Source: Zygnema cylindricum | Lineage: Eukaryota; Streptophyta; Zygnematophyceae; Zygnematales; Zygnemataceae | Direction: 5' to 3' | DNA length: 64,000 bases | Assembly (NCBI GenBank): GCA_037447655.1 | Contig: JBBHKE010000423.1 | Span: 182,027 to 246,026 of the forward strand | Shown: one piece after another, positions 53,376-63,987 of the stretch | How the letters are laid out: every line of letters begins with the position of its first letter | How positions within the stretch are numbered: position 1 is the stretch's first letter | The notes under the pieces: generated by a model | Told to the model about the DNA's origin: nothing | The model's database searches: none | Seen by the model: only the letters and a program-made list of their open reading frames with translations | Position numbers and translations under genes: made by a program

Positions 53376-56300
53376 AAAAAAACAAAAAAACAAAAAAAAC
53401 AAAAATGAAAAAAAGAAATTTGTGGGGTTTTTAAATTTGTGGATAGTGTGACGGAGAGAGGTTTCGGTAAAAATAAAGGTTTAAGATTTTTTGAGGTGAA
53501 TTTTTTTGTGTTTTTTTAGTGTAGTTTTTTTTTTTTTAGTTGGAGGTTGATTTTTGTGTTTTTTTGGTAATGGGAAAATTTCCATTTTTTTTTTTTTTTT
53601 GGAGAGCTCAGGACTGTCTTCTGAGTGTGGTGTGTTTTATTCTGGAAAAGTTCGTTAAAACTGGTTTTTTTATGTTTTTTTTTTTTTTGAGACTGTTTCT
53701 AATCCTAATAGATCATTTCCATGGAGTCCATTTTGTTTTATTCCTGGTTTTGTTATTGTCATGAACCAAAATTAATGCTCCCTTCTTTATTGTTAAAACC
53801 GTTTCTTATTGTTTAGTGTTATTTTTACCATTCTCAAACAACCGTTTTTATAATGAGTGTTACTTTTACCGTTCCCAAAATTTTGTTTGAAATGAAACGA
53901 TACAAAAATTTGAAATGGCGTGTTTTCCTTTCACGAATACAAAGAAAACGACAAAAAAAGACAATAAAAACAAGTCCTATAATACATGAACTATAGAACA
54001 AAACAAGGCAGACTTTAAAATAGCACTGAAGAATAAGACAAAAAAAAACATGAAGTTCAAAATTTGGAATAAGAATTTTCAGATGGCGAGAAAACATCAA
54101 AAAATCTGGAAAATTGAAAATGTTATAAGTGGCATTGAAAGTTTGAAAACAAAAAACCGAGTGAAGGGCATGAAATTTAAAAAAGAAAAAGCAAAAAGGA
54201 CTTTGAACATCAGACACAGACTAAAAAACCAAACTTTTGAACGTATTTCCTTAGTTGTAACATTATCTAATTTTAAAAGAAATTAAATCGCAAGTCATCA
54301 GCAATTGATTATAAATTTTGAAAAACGAAAATATTGGGTTGTTCTTTGTTTCGTTTCCATTTCGTTTAACTTAAACGAACATTAAACAAAGTAAAAAGCC
54401 TAAGCAGAGAAGCTGTGAATTCAGATTTTTCACGAAACTGGATTCTTCGAAATCCTCGGTCAAGTAAAATAACTTAAAATTCTCTAACAATTCAGTTCTC
54501 TGAACATTACAAATGAACATGAAACAGAAGATAGCTCGAAATAGCAAGCTGGAAACAGAAAACCTGAAACTTGTAACGTAGAACATCGAACACGGAAAAC
54601 AGCACACGGAGACAGAATGTTGAAGTTAACAGAGACGTCAAAGTCAGAAACACAAAATAGAAGTAGACACACAGAAATGGAACATGGAAATTGAACACAA
54701 AACTACAGAAGCTTGAACAACAAACCGAAGGCATCTATTTTACAATGTCTGTTTTGATATTCTCTTTATCTTTTTTTCGTGTTTTTGTTTGCTGTCACAG
54801 CCAGCCTGGATTCTTGTCACATTTGCATTCGCTGGCCATCTGGGATTGGGTCAACTCGCAGGCGCCAGCCTGGCAGTGTGTGTGGCCACAATAACGGGAT
54901 TCTCGATTCAGGTGAGAGAGAATGGAAAAATGAAAACTGTGGGAATTCACACGGAACTGTTGCAATTTCAGTTGCTGTGCAGTTACGGCCTTTCATATTC
55001 AGTTCCAGGTCCAGTTCCACCTCCCCATTCCAGGGATCGACCTTTCGTTTAATTTTTGTTTCAGTTCCAAATGCAGCCTCATTTTTGTGTTTTAATTCTG
55101 ATATCAGTTTCAGTTACGATTTCTTTTTCAGTTATCGTTGTGATTTTTCGGTTTTCGGTTTTCGGCTTTGGGTTCTGGATGAAAAACAACTGATGGAGCC
55201 TCTGACAAAATTTTCAAATGTTGGAAGCGTTTTTCTCTTTTTTTTTACTTTCAAAAAGGCACATCTTGTTTTCATCCTCATATGTCCTGTTGGATACATC
55301 ATAATCAATTGTCTAATACATGCCAATTTCAGTACTACACTTCACTTTCGCTTTATTTTTTTTTCATCATGATAAAAGCGTCCTCATATGTTTTGCAGCG
55401 AGGTTTAATGAAACCTCTCGAGCATCTGCTAACAAAAGACATTGAATCGGACAAAACTGAAATGTGGGCTTTGCTTATGAAACAAGCATTTTTGGTGGGT
55501 ATATTGGCCTCTATACCGAGTACTTTTGTTTGGCTCAATTTACAATTGATACTTTCTTACGTCGGGCAAAGTGCAAGCGCTTCTTTTTTCGCCGGAGTTT
55601 TCGCGAAATGGTTTCTTCCAGCACTTTATCTCAATGCCCTTACGATTCCGATTTCCAAATTAATGCAGGTGTGAGATTCAAACGATTGCGTTATGTCTGG
55701 CTTTCAAAGTTTCTCGGCCGTATAATTTGGTTTGGATGGTTGTCCTGAAGTTGGAAAATTGTACTGGGTGGATGTTTGTCTACATCTTCGACATTTAATG
55801 TTCGATGTCTGATGTTCGTCATTTCGCCAGTCGATTCTCGATCTTGTAAAATTTAAATCCCATTATATTCCACTCGCTGCTGATCCGATTTTGCGTGAAG
55901 TGTCTCCATTTTGTTTTTCTTTCCGTTCAGGTTCACGGAATGGCTCGCCAAGCCGCCATCTGTTCCATCGCGACACTCGTTTTCCTCATTCCTTGCAACC
56001 TTATTTTGCGCGATAGGTAAAAACTCCCGCCCAACTCCTCTTAAATAATTGATCTTAATTGGTGCGGATTTTACACCTTTCGCTGCTGAAAATTGCTGTA
56101 ACTGCCACCCTCTTGAACTCGAAGCCGGTTCGATATTTATTCTTTTGCGATCTGAATATTGAAATTTTGTGGAATAGTATTTAAGAAATTGGAACTGTGC
56201 GTCGTATTTTTTCTGAAGGATACGGGTTCAAAGCTTTCTATTGGCGGGCAGTATCTCGTCGACATAGGACAAGCCGTTGTGTGTTTTCCAAATTTTTGAA

Positions 56301-58947
56301 CTATTGTCACAAAACAATTTTAAAAAGTTGAACTCGATTGTATCCTGTTTATTTAAAGTTCATAGGGTGTGGTGCTAGAGTATGTCTTATCATTGCTTAT
56401 CCGCACTTTTTGTCAGATACACAATTTTCGCGGGTTAGTTGTCACACTATCGGATGTTTTATGTGAAACGGGTTTAATTGAATCTTCAAAAAATATGTAA
56501 ATATACATCATATGCATTCTTTTGATATAATTGAGTTCCCACATTGTGTGGATCACATGAAGGGGTGGTGATTTTTCTGGTTCCTCCATCAAGATACCAT
56601 TCATTCACAATAATCATTGTGGATTGTACTACTATAATTAGTGTGGACTACACAGTTTTACTGTCGGTGAAACAAAACAGTAATCTCTGGATATATATGT
56701 GGGAATACACTATTTTGTGTGCAGAGTTTTCGATTTCATCAGCCATAATGTTTGAAAAGGCTCTGAAAGCCTCTGTAACGGAAACTCTTGTTGTTATTAA
56801 TCATTGTTTCTCTATTTCTTATATTTTTGGAGGAAATTTTGATCCATCGTTGGTCCACACCGATTATGGTAACGGTGTTCTCGTCAATTTAAACACAAAT
56901 TCGCCACTTTTTCTATTTTTATTTATTTGTTAATTTATTTTAAGGTGTAAAGGTCGCCCTTTTTTTAGGCGAGTCCCGAGCGATTTGTTTGGAATCTGTC
57001 ATGTGACTTGTTCAAAATCTGAGAAATGTTGATACTGAATTTTTCGACGCATATAAAAAGAAAAGAAAAAACGAGTGCCTCTTTTCTGCCCAGTATGAGA
57101 ACAAAACCAATTATGTCCCTATGCTCTTTCACTCCTTCGGCCCTCCTTGTTTAAAAAGCGTTTTATTTCTAGATATCGTTTACAATTTACTCGTTTATAT
57201 TTGTTTGGTTTTCTTGTCGAGCAGGTTTACATTTCGTTTCATTGGCGTTGCTGTGAGCCTCAGTTTGGCCTACGCCTTCCATTTATTTTTACTTCTTTGC
57301 GTGATTTCTAAGTATTTGCTGCCCATTGTTCTAGTTTCGATCGACGAAACATTTTTTACTTCTTTGTGGGCTTTTCTGGATTCGGGTATGCCCTCTCTTT
57401 TCGAAACGATGTAAGTGAAACTCCTTCGAAAAAAAAAATAACAGTATGGCTTAGTTTGTTTGTGAAATAAAAGTAACGATAATAATAATTAACGGTATGA
57501 TTACTGGCACGAAGGGGATCTGGATTTCACTTTAATATTTCTTTTCCCACAAAACAAAGTCACCTATCGATTGTATTTGATTGCGCTGTGGAATTTTGTT
57601 TATGTTTGTATTCTGAATACTTTCATTTCCCTCTGTTTTTTTTTTGTTGTTGCTTCTTCGTTAAAACAAAGAAACTTGGGATTCAATCGAATTAGTATTT
57701 CAAATCTTTCTTTCAAAGGACTTACTTAAAAAATAAGAACTTTTCTAGGCGCCTCGGTTTTGCCGGTTTTTTTTTTTTGTTTGTTTGTTTTTCATCTTCC
57801 AGAATTTTCTTGAATGCGTTCTCTCCCCTTCTTATTTTCTTTTTTCGTTTCGATCGTTCATATAGTGTTTATTTTTTATCCGATTGTCTTTTTTTGCGTT
57901 TTGATCATTTTGTTTGAATGAAATTGTGTGACATTTGTCACATCCCAGAGCCGACACGTGGGCGTGGGAAATCACGATTATTTTTGCGGGAATGATGCCC
58001 TTTCCGGATAACGAAATCGTCATGCTCGCGGTTTCGTAAGTTTATTTACTATTAATTTGTTTTGCTGTTATTTATTCATCTGTTATTTTTTTCATTGTTA
58101 TTGTTGTTGTCGTTGTTTATTTGCTTGTTATCGCTGTTATTACCGTTTCAGAATTTTATCGTCTTTTGTTTTATCTTTTCGTTTATTTTGCTTTTATTGT
58201 CCTAAAATTTGTCTTCTTTTGTTTTATAATTTGATTTGTTGAGGTCTTTGATTCCGAAAGGATCTTTTCATGTTTTTTTTTTTTTTTAGCTCCTTTCATC
58301 AGTTTGGAGGATTGAACGTGAAAAAATAATAAGAGAGAAACAAAAAAGGGAAAAAAAACTACAAGTAACAGTTACAAGAAAATGTTGTTCGAAGCACTCT
58401 GATTCGCTAAGAATTTCCGTTTGTCGACTTTTTTTAACATTTCTCCCTCCTATCCCTCCCCCTTTTTAAAAAAAAACAGTGTCTATACGGCGAGTTTCTT
58501 CTTTATGCCCGCCGAAGGATTCAAAGCAGCAGTGTGGTAAGTTCTCTCCCTTCCCTCCTCTCCCCCCCTTCCCCAATCCCCCCACCCCTCCCCCAAAAAA
58601 TAAAATCAATTTCTCCCCCAAACCAACCTTTCAAAAAACCCCATTCCTCCAGAACCCCCACTCTAAAACCCAACCCCTCCCTCAAAATCTCCCTCCCTCC
58701 CCCCCCAGCGCCCGCGTGTCCCTCGAGCTCTCCCTCCTCCGCCCCTCCCTCGCCCGGTTCTCCATGGAGTCCGGCCTGGGCCTCTCCCTGGTGCTGTGCG
58801 GGCTGGGCGGCGCCTGCCTGTCCCTCGCCCGGGGCCCCTGGGCGCAGGCTTTCGCCGTGGAGCACCACGCGCTGGACGCCGTGCGAGTGCTCACGCCGCT
58901 GGTGGCGCTAGCGGGGGCAATGGACGCCGTAGCCAGGCCGCTGCAAG
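53078..58947 (+). CDS. MATE-family multidrug/toxin efflux transporter, C-terminus missing
   Basis: Eight exons, each with GT/AG borders and matching phases: 53078-53323, 54801-54911, 55399-55668, 55931-56016, 57225-57410, 57949-58035, 58480-58536, 58709-58947, about 426 residues (plant MATEs have roughly 450-550). MATE proteins export organic solutes or toxins in exchange for H+ or Na+. Family features: 'EAMNLWAIGSAHVACMGLQ' then 'TFAFAGHLGLGQLAGASLA' (first helices), 'WFLPALYLNALTIPISKLMQ', 'FMPAEGFKAAVCARVSLELS' (family SVRVSNELG region) and 'LTPLVALAGAMDAVARPLQ'. Odd points: the usual CGQAYGA motif after helix 2 is replaced by 'LEHLLTKDIES'; exon 8 is far more GC-rich than the others; exon 8 ends in phase 1 and no exon for the last helices is found. 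Start chosen at the first ATG of the exon-1 frame. Substrate unknown. Confidence 0.75.
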
Positions 58948-59009
58948 GTGGGGGGAGGGGGGGGGGAGGGAGGGAGGATTTGGAGTTTTTTGGGGGTTTC
59001 GGGGTTTTT

Positions 59010-59190
59010 TGGGGTTTTTTGGGGATTTTTGGGGTTTTTTGGGTTTTTTTGGGGATTTTTGGGGTTTTTGGGTTTTTTGGGTTTTTAGGGGTTTTTTAGG
59101 GTTTTTTAGGGTTTTTAGGGTTTTTAGGGGTTTTTTAGGGTTTTTTAGGGTTTTTTAGAGTTATTTATGGTGTTTTAGGGTTTTTTTAGG
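59010..59190. repeat. Telomere-like G/T tract
   Basis: A run of ggggttttttgggg units passes into about ten TTTTTAGGG / TTTTTTAGGG units. The plant telomere repeat is TTTAGGG, so these are expanded variants. Shorter TTTAGGG-like pieces follow at 59875-59900, 60105-60130 and 60243-60280. It lies exactly where the MATE and TGD1 reading stops and starts. Confidence 0.7.
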
Positions 59191-59239
59191 GTTGAGTTGG
59201 TTGGAGAGGGGGGAAGTTCTGGCTGTGATTATGGCTAAG

Positions 59240-59321
59240 GAGGTGTGACCGGTTGTCACGGCGGTTATTATGGCGGGGAGAGAGGGGAGTTTGTTTGCGG
59301 AGGAGTTGAGGGACCTTGCAA
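59240..59321 (+). pseudogene. Duplicate of a TGD1 exon
   Basis: Decayed copy, about 224 bp upstream, of the exon at 59464-59544. It reads Glu-Val-stop-Pro-Val-Val-Thr then 'AVIMAGREGSLFAEEL'. The same TGA is present as in the downstream copy; the acceptor (AAG) and reading end are changed, so it is unlikely to be used. Confidence 0.7.
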
Positions 59322-59872
59322 GTACGGAAATGGGGGAGGTTTGGTTAGGTTTTAGTTAGGGTTTGGTACGGTTTTTGGGAAGGGTTTGGGTTTTTTTTAG
59401 GGTTTTTCGTAGAGTTGACGAGGTCGGTGGGAAGAGTTCCTTCCCTTTCTGGTTATGGACCAGGAGCTGTGACCGGTTGTCACGGCAGTAATTATGGGAG
59501 GGAGAGAGGGGAGTTCGTTTGGGCCGGAGTTAGGAACTACGCAGGTACGGTTTTTTAGGTTCGGAACTGGTCTTGGAATGAATTTTGTTTAGATTTTGTT
59601 TTGACCTTCCCTCTCTTCCCCCCTCCCCATGTCCCCCTCCCTGTCTCTCTCTCTCTCCCCAGGTTTCGGAGCAAACCGACACTCTCCGGGTTTTACGGAC
59701 GGATCCCGTGGACTACCTGGTGACGCCACGTGTCGTCGCGTGCTGTCTCGCTCTCCCTGTCCTCACTCTCCTCTGTTTCACCGTCGGTCTGGGAGCCAGC
59801 GTCCTATTGGCGGAGGCAGTTTATGACGTCAGCTCCAACATCATCCTCGATTCGGCCGCCCGGGCTTTGCAG

Positions 59873-60239
59873 GTCAGTTTTAGGGTTAGGGTTCAGGGTT
59901 AAGGAGGGAGGGAGGGAGAGGGAGGGAGAGAGGGAGGAAGAGGGAGGAAGAGAGAGGGAGAGGGAAGGAGAGAGGGAGGGAGAGAGAGGGAGGGAGGGAG
60001 GGAGAGAGAGTGTGGTAAGGTTGAGTTAGGCGCAGAGGTGTAGCCAGTGTATGACGTCAGGTCCAATATCATCTTCGATTACATGGCCATGGCATTGCTG
60101 GTCAGTTTTAGGGTCTCGGGTTGAGGGTTAAGGCTTAGAGAGAGGAGGGGGGGGAATTGGGGAGAGAGAGGGGAGATGCGGAGGGAGGGATAGAGAGTTA
60201 AGGTTGAGTTATCTTGATTCAGGAGCCAGAGCATTGCAG
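59873..60239 (+). repeat. Duplicated TGD1 exon-end fragments
   Basis: The last about 60 bp of the 59663-59872 exon plus its splice donor recur at about 60041-60106 ('tatgacgtcaggtccaatat', donor gtcagt) and, shorter, at 60212-60245 ('gccagagcattgcag' with donor gtgacc). Each is followed by a TTTAGGG-like piece. A pure GA-rich stretch (59901-60012) separates the first two. Confidence 0.75.
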
Positions 60240-60522
60240 GTGACCTTTAGGTTTAGGTTTAAGTTTAGGGTTAGGGTTAAGGTTATGTGTGAGGATAAGC
60301 TACACTATTTATGGTTGTTGGCGTTGATGTTTTCTTCGCCACTTAAATCATCTTTTCTCCGTGCACACTTGTGGGATTATGGACCATAGAGGTTTCATTC
60401 GTACGGATTTTGACTTTTTTACGAATATGCGTTATTTTTTTAGTTTTTGAACTTTTTTTTAAATTTGTATACTTTTCGTGTACGGATACAAAGTACGGAA
60501 ATTTCAACAAAAGGGTTGAAAG

Positions 60523-61061
60523 TACACCGTGAATAGCTATTGGAGTTAAAAAATAATTATTGTAAAGAAACAATTAGTGTTATTAACTCTATTTTGGGTA
60601 CAAGGGCTTAACGCCAACAAAAATTAACGCTAATTTATACACCTAAAGCTAATTTGGATACACATTCCCATATTGTAGCCGCGATAGTCTGTGTTCACAT
60701 ATTCGACGCTTGAACATGTGAGAACAGGTTCTCCCGATTTTCCCTCGTCTTTATGACTGGGAATCAAATCTGAGTGCGCTTTTCCGTGGCGATGCACTCA
60801 ATTTCCAATGTCGACGCCTTTATATGACACTTATTCTGTACGTACGAAATAATTAGCAATTTGAGTACGGACTGACACATTTCATACATTACACTATTTA
60901 AAAAGTAAAAACATTTGAAATTGGAGTAATTAATGCTAATTAAACAGCACCTATGTTAACGTAAAAAAAAAAAAAAGTTATTAAGTATATTTTAGGTTCT
61001 AGAATCAAAATTTGGGGGCGCCGAATTAGCGTTATTAACTCTATTAGTGATTCATGGTGTA
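60523..61061. mobile_element. TIR element / MITE, CACCGTGAATC family, copy 2
   Basis: Left TACACCGTGAATAGCTATTG at 60523, right end the inverse of TACACCATGAATCACTAATA at 61061, then 'GAGTTAA' on both arms. About 539 bp, TA at both outer ends. Related to 13747-14304 in ends and size. It lies in the last TGD1 intron. Confidence 0.65.
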
Positions 61062-62099
61062 GAGAGTGCGAGAGATATTTGAAGTGACGTCGAAATGTGT
61101 TTCGTTTTGTTTTGATTAAGTTGCATTATTATTTTTGATTTGAAGTCAAAGTCGGTCAACGCATTTTATAAACTTTAGAATATTGTTCCGTTCGTTGGGC
61201 GTTTCATGCGTGCGCATAGTACGAATGAAACCTCTATGGATCCGACGGTTGCGATATAAAGGTAAGATTCGTCTCTTCAGATTGACGGTCTCCAATTGGA
61301 AATCGTAAATGTGTCCACAGGGAGACCCTGATTTAAGTGACAAAAGAGAAGTTAAAGCTAATAGCGATCCACTGTTGTATTGCATTAGGGCTAGGGGCAG
61401 GCTAAGAATTTCATGCCAGCCACTGTAATTGGTGTGAATGGAGTCGAGCCAATGGACTGGTGGTGGTTGGAAATAGGTCACATTTTTCAGTTGGCAGCCA
61501 CACTAATAATTGTGAAAATAAGAGCTTATAGCTGAAAAAAACGAAGTCTTCCCTCCTTTATCCCAAAAAAAAAAAAACTTGTCGTCTCTCTCGACTGATG
61601 ATGAGATTGACGAGCGCAAAATGGTTTTGTTTTGATTTTCTTCCATCGACGACATTTGCATTTTTTCTTGTTGTTTGTAGTGATACTATAATGGATGCTG
61701 GTTACTAGTATTGGTAGTGATGTGATAACTGAAAGTAGTAATCTAGTAGTTTATTGCATTGAAAACTGGAGATATCAAGTTTTGTTATAGGGACCCTTGC
61801 CCTACTGCAGGCACAGTTCCTCGTTTTGGTTCGGGACCCTGCCCTCGCATCTCTTTCCTCTTTTTCGGTGACCAAAAAAAAAAACACGTGAAATAATCAT
61901 ATCTTCTATGCGGACATGCTGACTCAGCATGTGGATTTTTCAATCATCTTTCCTTCTAAAACTTTCAGAACAATCCAGAGATGCTCACCCGGCGGTTGGA
62001 TGTGTAGATTTTTTAAAGATGCTGACTCAGCATTTGGATTTTTGGATTTTTCGGAGATGCTGACTCAGGGGTGGGTGGGATTTGTGAATTTTTGAACAG
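61062..62099. other. Remainder of the last TGD1 intron
   Basis: No gene recognised. The phrase 'gagatgctgactcag' recurs three times (about 61911, 62015 and 62055) just before the acceptor 'gaacag' at 62099. Confidence 0.4.
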
Positions 62100-62327
62100 C
62101 CTTGGGATATTTTCAGCATGTTGGTAAAATCGACGGTTTTTGGAGGCATTATTGCCGGAGTGAGCTGCTCCTGGGGAACCACGACTTCCGGAGGCGCAAA
62201 AGGAGTCGGAGAATCCACAACTTCGGCAGTTGTCATTTCTCTGGTTCTCGTTTTTATTGCTGATTTTGTCCTATCTTGGTGTTTCTTTCAAGGGGCCGGA
62301 GACGCATTGAAGGCATGTATGGGATAG

Positions 62328-63490
62328 ACAGATGGGAAGTTCATTAGTATAGTTTTCATTTTGTAAGGTGTTTTAAAGAGGATATCCAACCGAAACGGTT
62401 ATCTATGGAGGATTTTTTCGGGTTAACATAATGGTTGAGGCAATGGTTCACATGATACGAGAGGATAAAATGCGTGAGTAAAGGTTTTGTTATTTTTTGT
62501 GAAGTGTATTTGGTGGCACTTCAATAGTCAAAGAGCAGTCGAAGAACGCCAAGACAGAATGATTGTGTATATTAAGAAGTTAGAGATGTAAGCTTTAGAG
62601 TGACTTATTGATGTTAAAATCCACATTTCTAGGTGAAGACAATGTAAATTGCAAAAGATGCGCAAAGTGTGTGACACGTGTAGTGTGTGGATTAAATGAG
62701 CTTTCCAAGTTTCATTTAAGTGAAGGTTGCCCTCGTTTTCTAATATCTTTTAGCACTAAACTTCATCATTTTGCAATATGTATGTCTTACGAAATGTGAA
62801 AGTTGTTAAAACCTACAAAAATCCAGCATACTGCATGATGACCTTTAATTCTGTTATTTGTTTTATCCAGTTGTCTACAACTCATGGTTTCGAGGGAAAC
62901 ATTGATTAATGAAGCAATGAAATTATGACCTTGAGCTGGTCAATTTATTCCATTAGCATAAATAGCGTAAAAATATCTCTGTGATGTCCTACCATATCAA
63001 AAATCTGATTACATTTGCTACAATGCTTTGCCCTTTCTGACTAAGAGACAGGTTTCAGACAATACAGTGGAACAAAATACCATAGATTGAAGTGATTTTT
63101 AAATGTTACAGATCTCCTAAACTAGCTACAAAAAGAGAAGTCCGTGAAGCTCCTCTCCAAAGAGATTCCTGACTGTGAGATTGGTTTGCGACACAACTGT
63201 GGAACAAATTACTGTGGATCAAAGGTGATTTGTAACTGTTATATATCCCCAAACTACAATCTCTAAACTAACTTCTAAGAACCAAGAGGACATAATGTGT
63301 CAAGGAATTTCGGCACTGGTTGATCGACTATTTGAACAATTTACTGTTTTACAACCTGCAATTTTCCGCTCTATTCTGTTTGAGGAAAACTAACTAATGC
63401 ATGACGAAAAAGGCTAATTTTAATCACCGACAGCCACAGGTTTGTGCTATTATACAAATCTATTTATAGTGACAGGACAGGAGGTCGAAT
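62328..63490. other. Downstream intergenic sequence
   Basis: No gene family recognised. A diverged pair of segments ('ttgcaatatgt...' excluded) around 'agattgaagtgatttttaaatgttacagatctcc' (63082) and 'gatcaaaggtgatttgtaac' (63216) suggests a local duplication of about 130 bp. Confidence 0.3.
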
Positions 63491-63491
63491 G

Positions 63492-63987
63492 TCAAAAAGG
63501 TATAAAGTAGGGCAATGGAGAGCCCAACAACGGAGTGTTGAAATTTAAAAAGAAGCGAGTCTCGTTACTCGATTTGATTCCGACCTCCGAAAGAGGAACA
63601 GATATGAACTTAGACCTGGCAGAATAAATCGGCGACGTCTTATCAGAAATTCCGAAATTTCCTTCTTCCTCGTTATCGAATTTAAGCTCACTGCTTTTGT
63701 ACGACGCCCACGTCATTTTGTTAAGGAACGGGACCGTGGGCGCTTTCATTGCAATTACGGTAAACGGGTGTCCATGTTTTGTTTATGTTTACGAGAATTA
63801 CGTCGATATCCATCTCTGTTGGGAGTCCACTGCAGTTTCCAGTCAGCTCAGGAGGTGCTGCCAAAGAGCTATTCCACGGTGCAGGGAGAGAGCTGTTCGA
63901 TGGGTCAAAGTTGTAGCTCGGTAACGGATTACATGGAACACCGTTGATCGAGGTATCCGTGCAAATGCTGAGATATTTGGGCCATTT
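63492..63987 (-). CDS. Possible 3' end of an unrecognised minus-strand gene
   Basis: A minus-strand frame enters at the window edge, after what could be a splice acceptor (TATTGCAG, 63995-63988). It runs to a TAA at 63721-63723 with 'YLSICTDTSINGVPCNPLPS' and five Cys plus several N-glycosylation motifs (Asn-Ser-Ser, Asn-Lys-Thr, Asn-Glu-Ser), which suggests a secreted or extracellular domain. A second frame, 63749-63492 ('NKMTWASYKSSELKFDNEEE'), overlaps it by 29 bases and could be joined by splicing. I do not recognise the family. Confidence 0.35.

Larger units (their letters stand above)
59464..62327 (+). pseudogene. TGD1: TGD1-like MlaE-family lipid permease, C-terminal exons
   Basis: Three exons with GT/AG borders, all phase 0: 59464-59544, 59663-59872, 62100-62327. 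They read 'PVVTAVIMGGREGSSFGPEL', 'VSEQTDTLRVLRTDPVDYLV', 'LDSAARALQ', 'PWDIFSMLVKS', 'TSGGAKGVGESTTSAVVISL', 'FFQGAGDALKACMG' and a stop, following plant TGD1 through to its C-terminus. TGD1 is the membrane permease of the TGD1-2-3 ABC complex that brings lipid from the ER into the inner plastid envelope. About 176 residues are found of roughly 350; the transit peptide and first membrane part are absent. The first exon has TGA where Arabidopsis TGD1, as I recall it, has Ser. With the missing 5' end this suggests a pseudogene, although exons 2 and 3 are very well kept. The last intron (2.2 kb) holds a MITE and exon debris. Confidence 0.85.

Noticed and set aside
53345-53415. Poly-A and Lys-rich tail as the C-terminus of a short protein
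   Set aside because: It follows a good splice donor (CAG/GTATGT at 53323) in MATE intron 1; the Lys run is poly-A translated.
58521-58911. Pro/Ser-rich plus frames and a Gly/Glu-rich minus frame
   Set aside because: Pyrimidine-rich intron 7 and shadows of GC-rich MATE exon 8; only the MATE frame matches a family and has splice sites.
59464-59544. Reading this exon in phase 1 as the next MATE exon ('GAVTGCHGSNYGRERG')
   Set aside because: Open and spliceable in phase with MATE exon 8, but it matches MATE only weakly, while phase 0 matches TGD1 and joins exactly to 'VSEQTDTLRV'.
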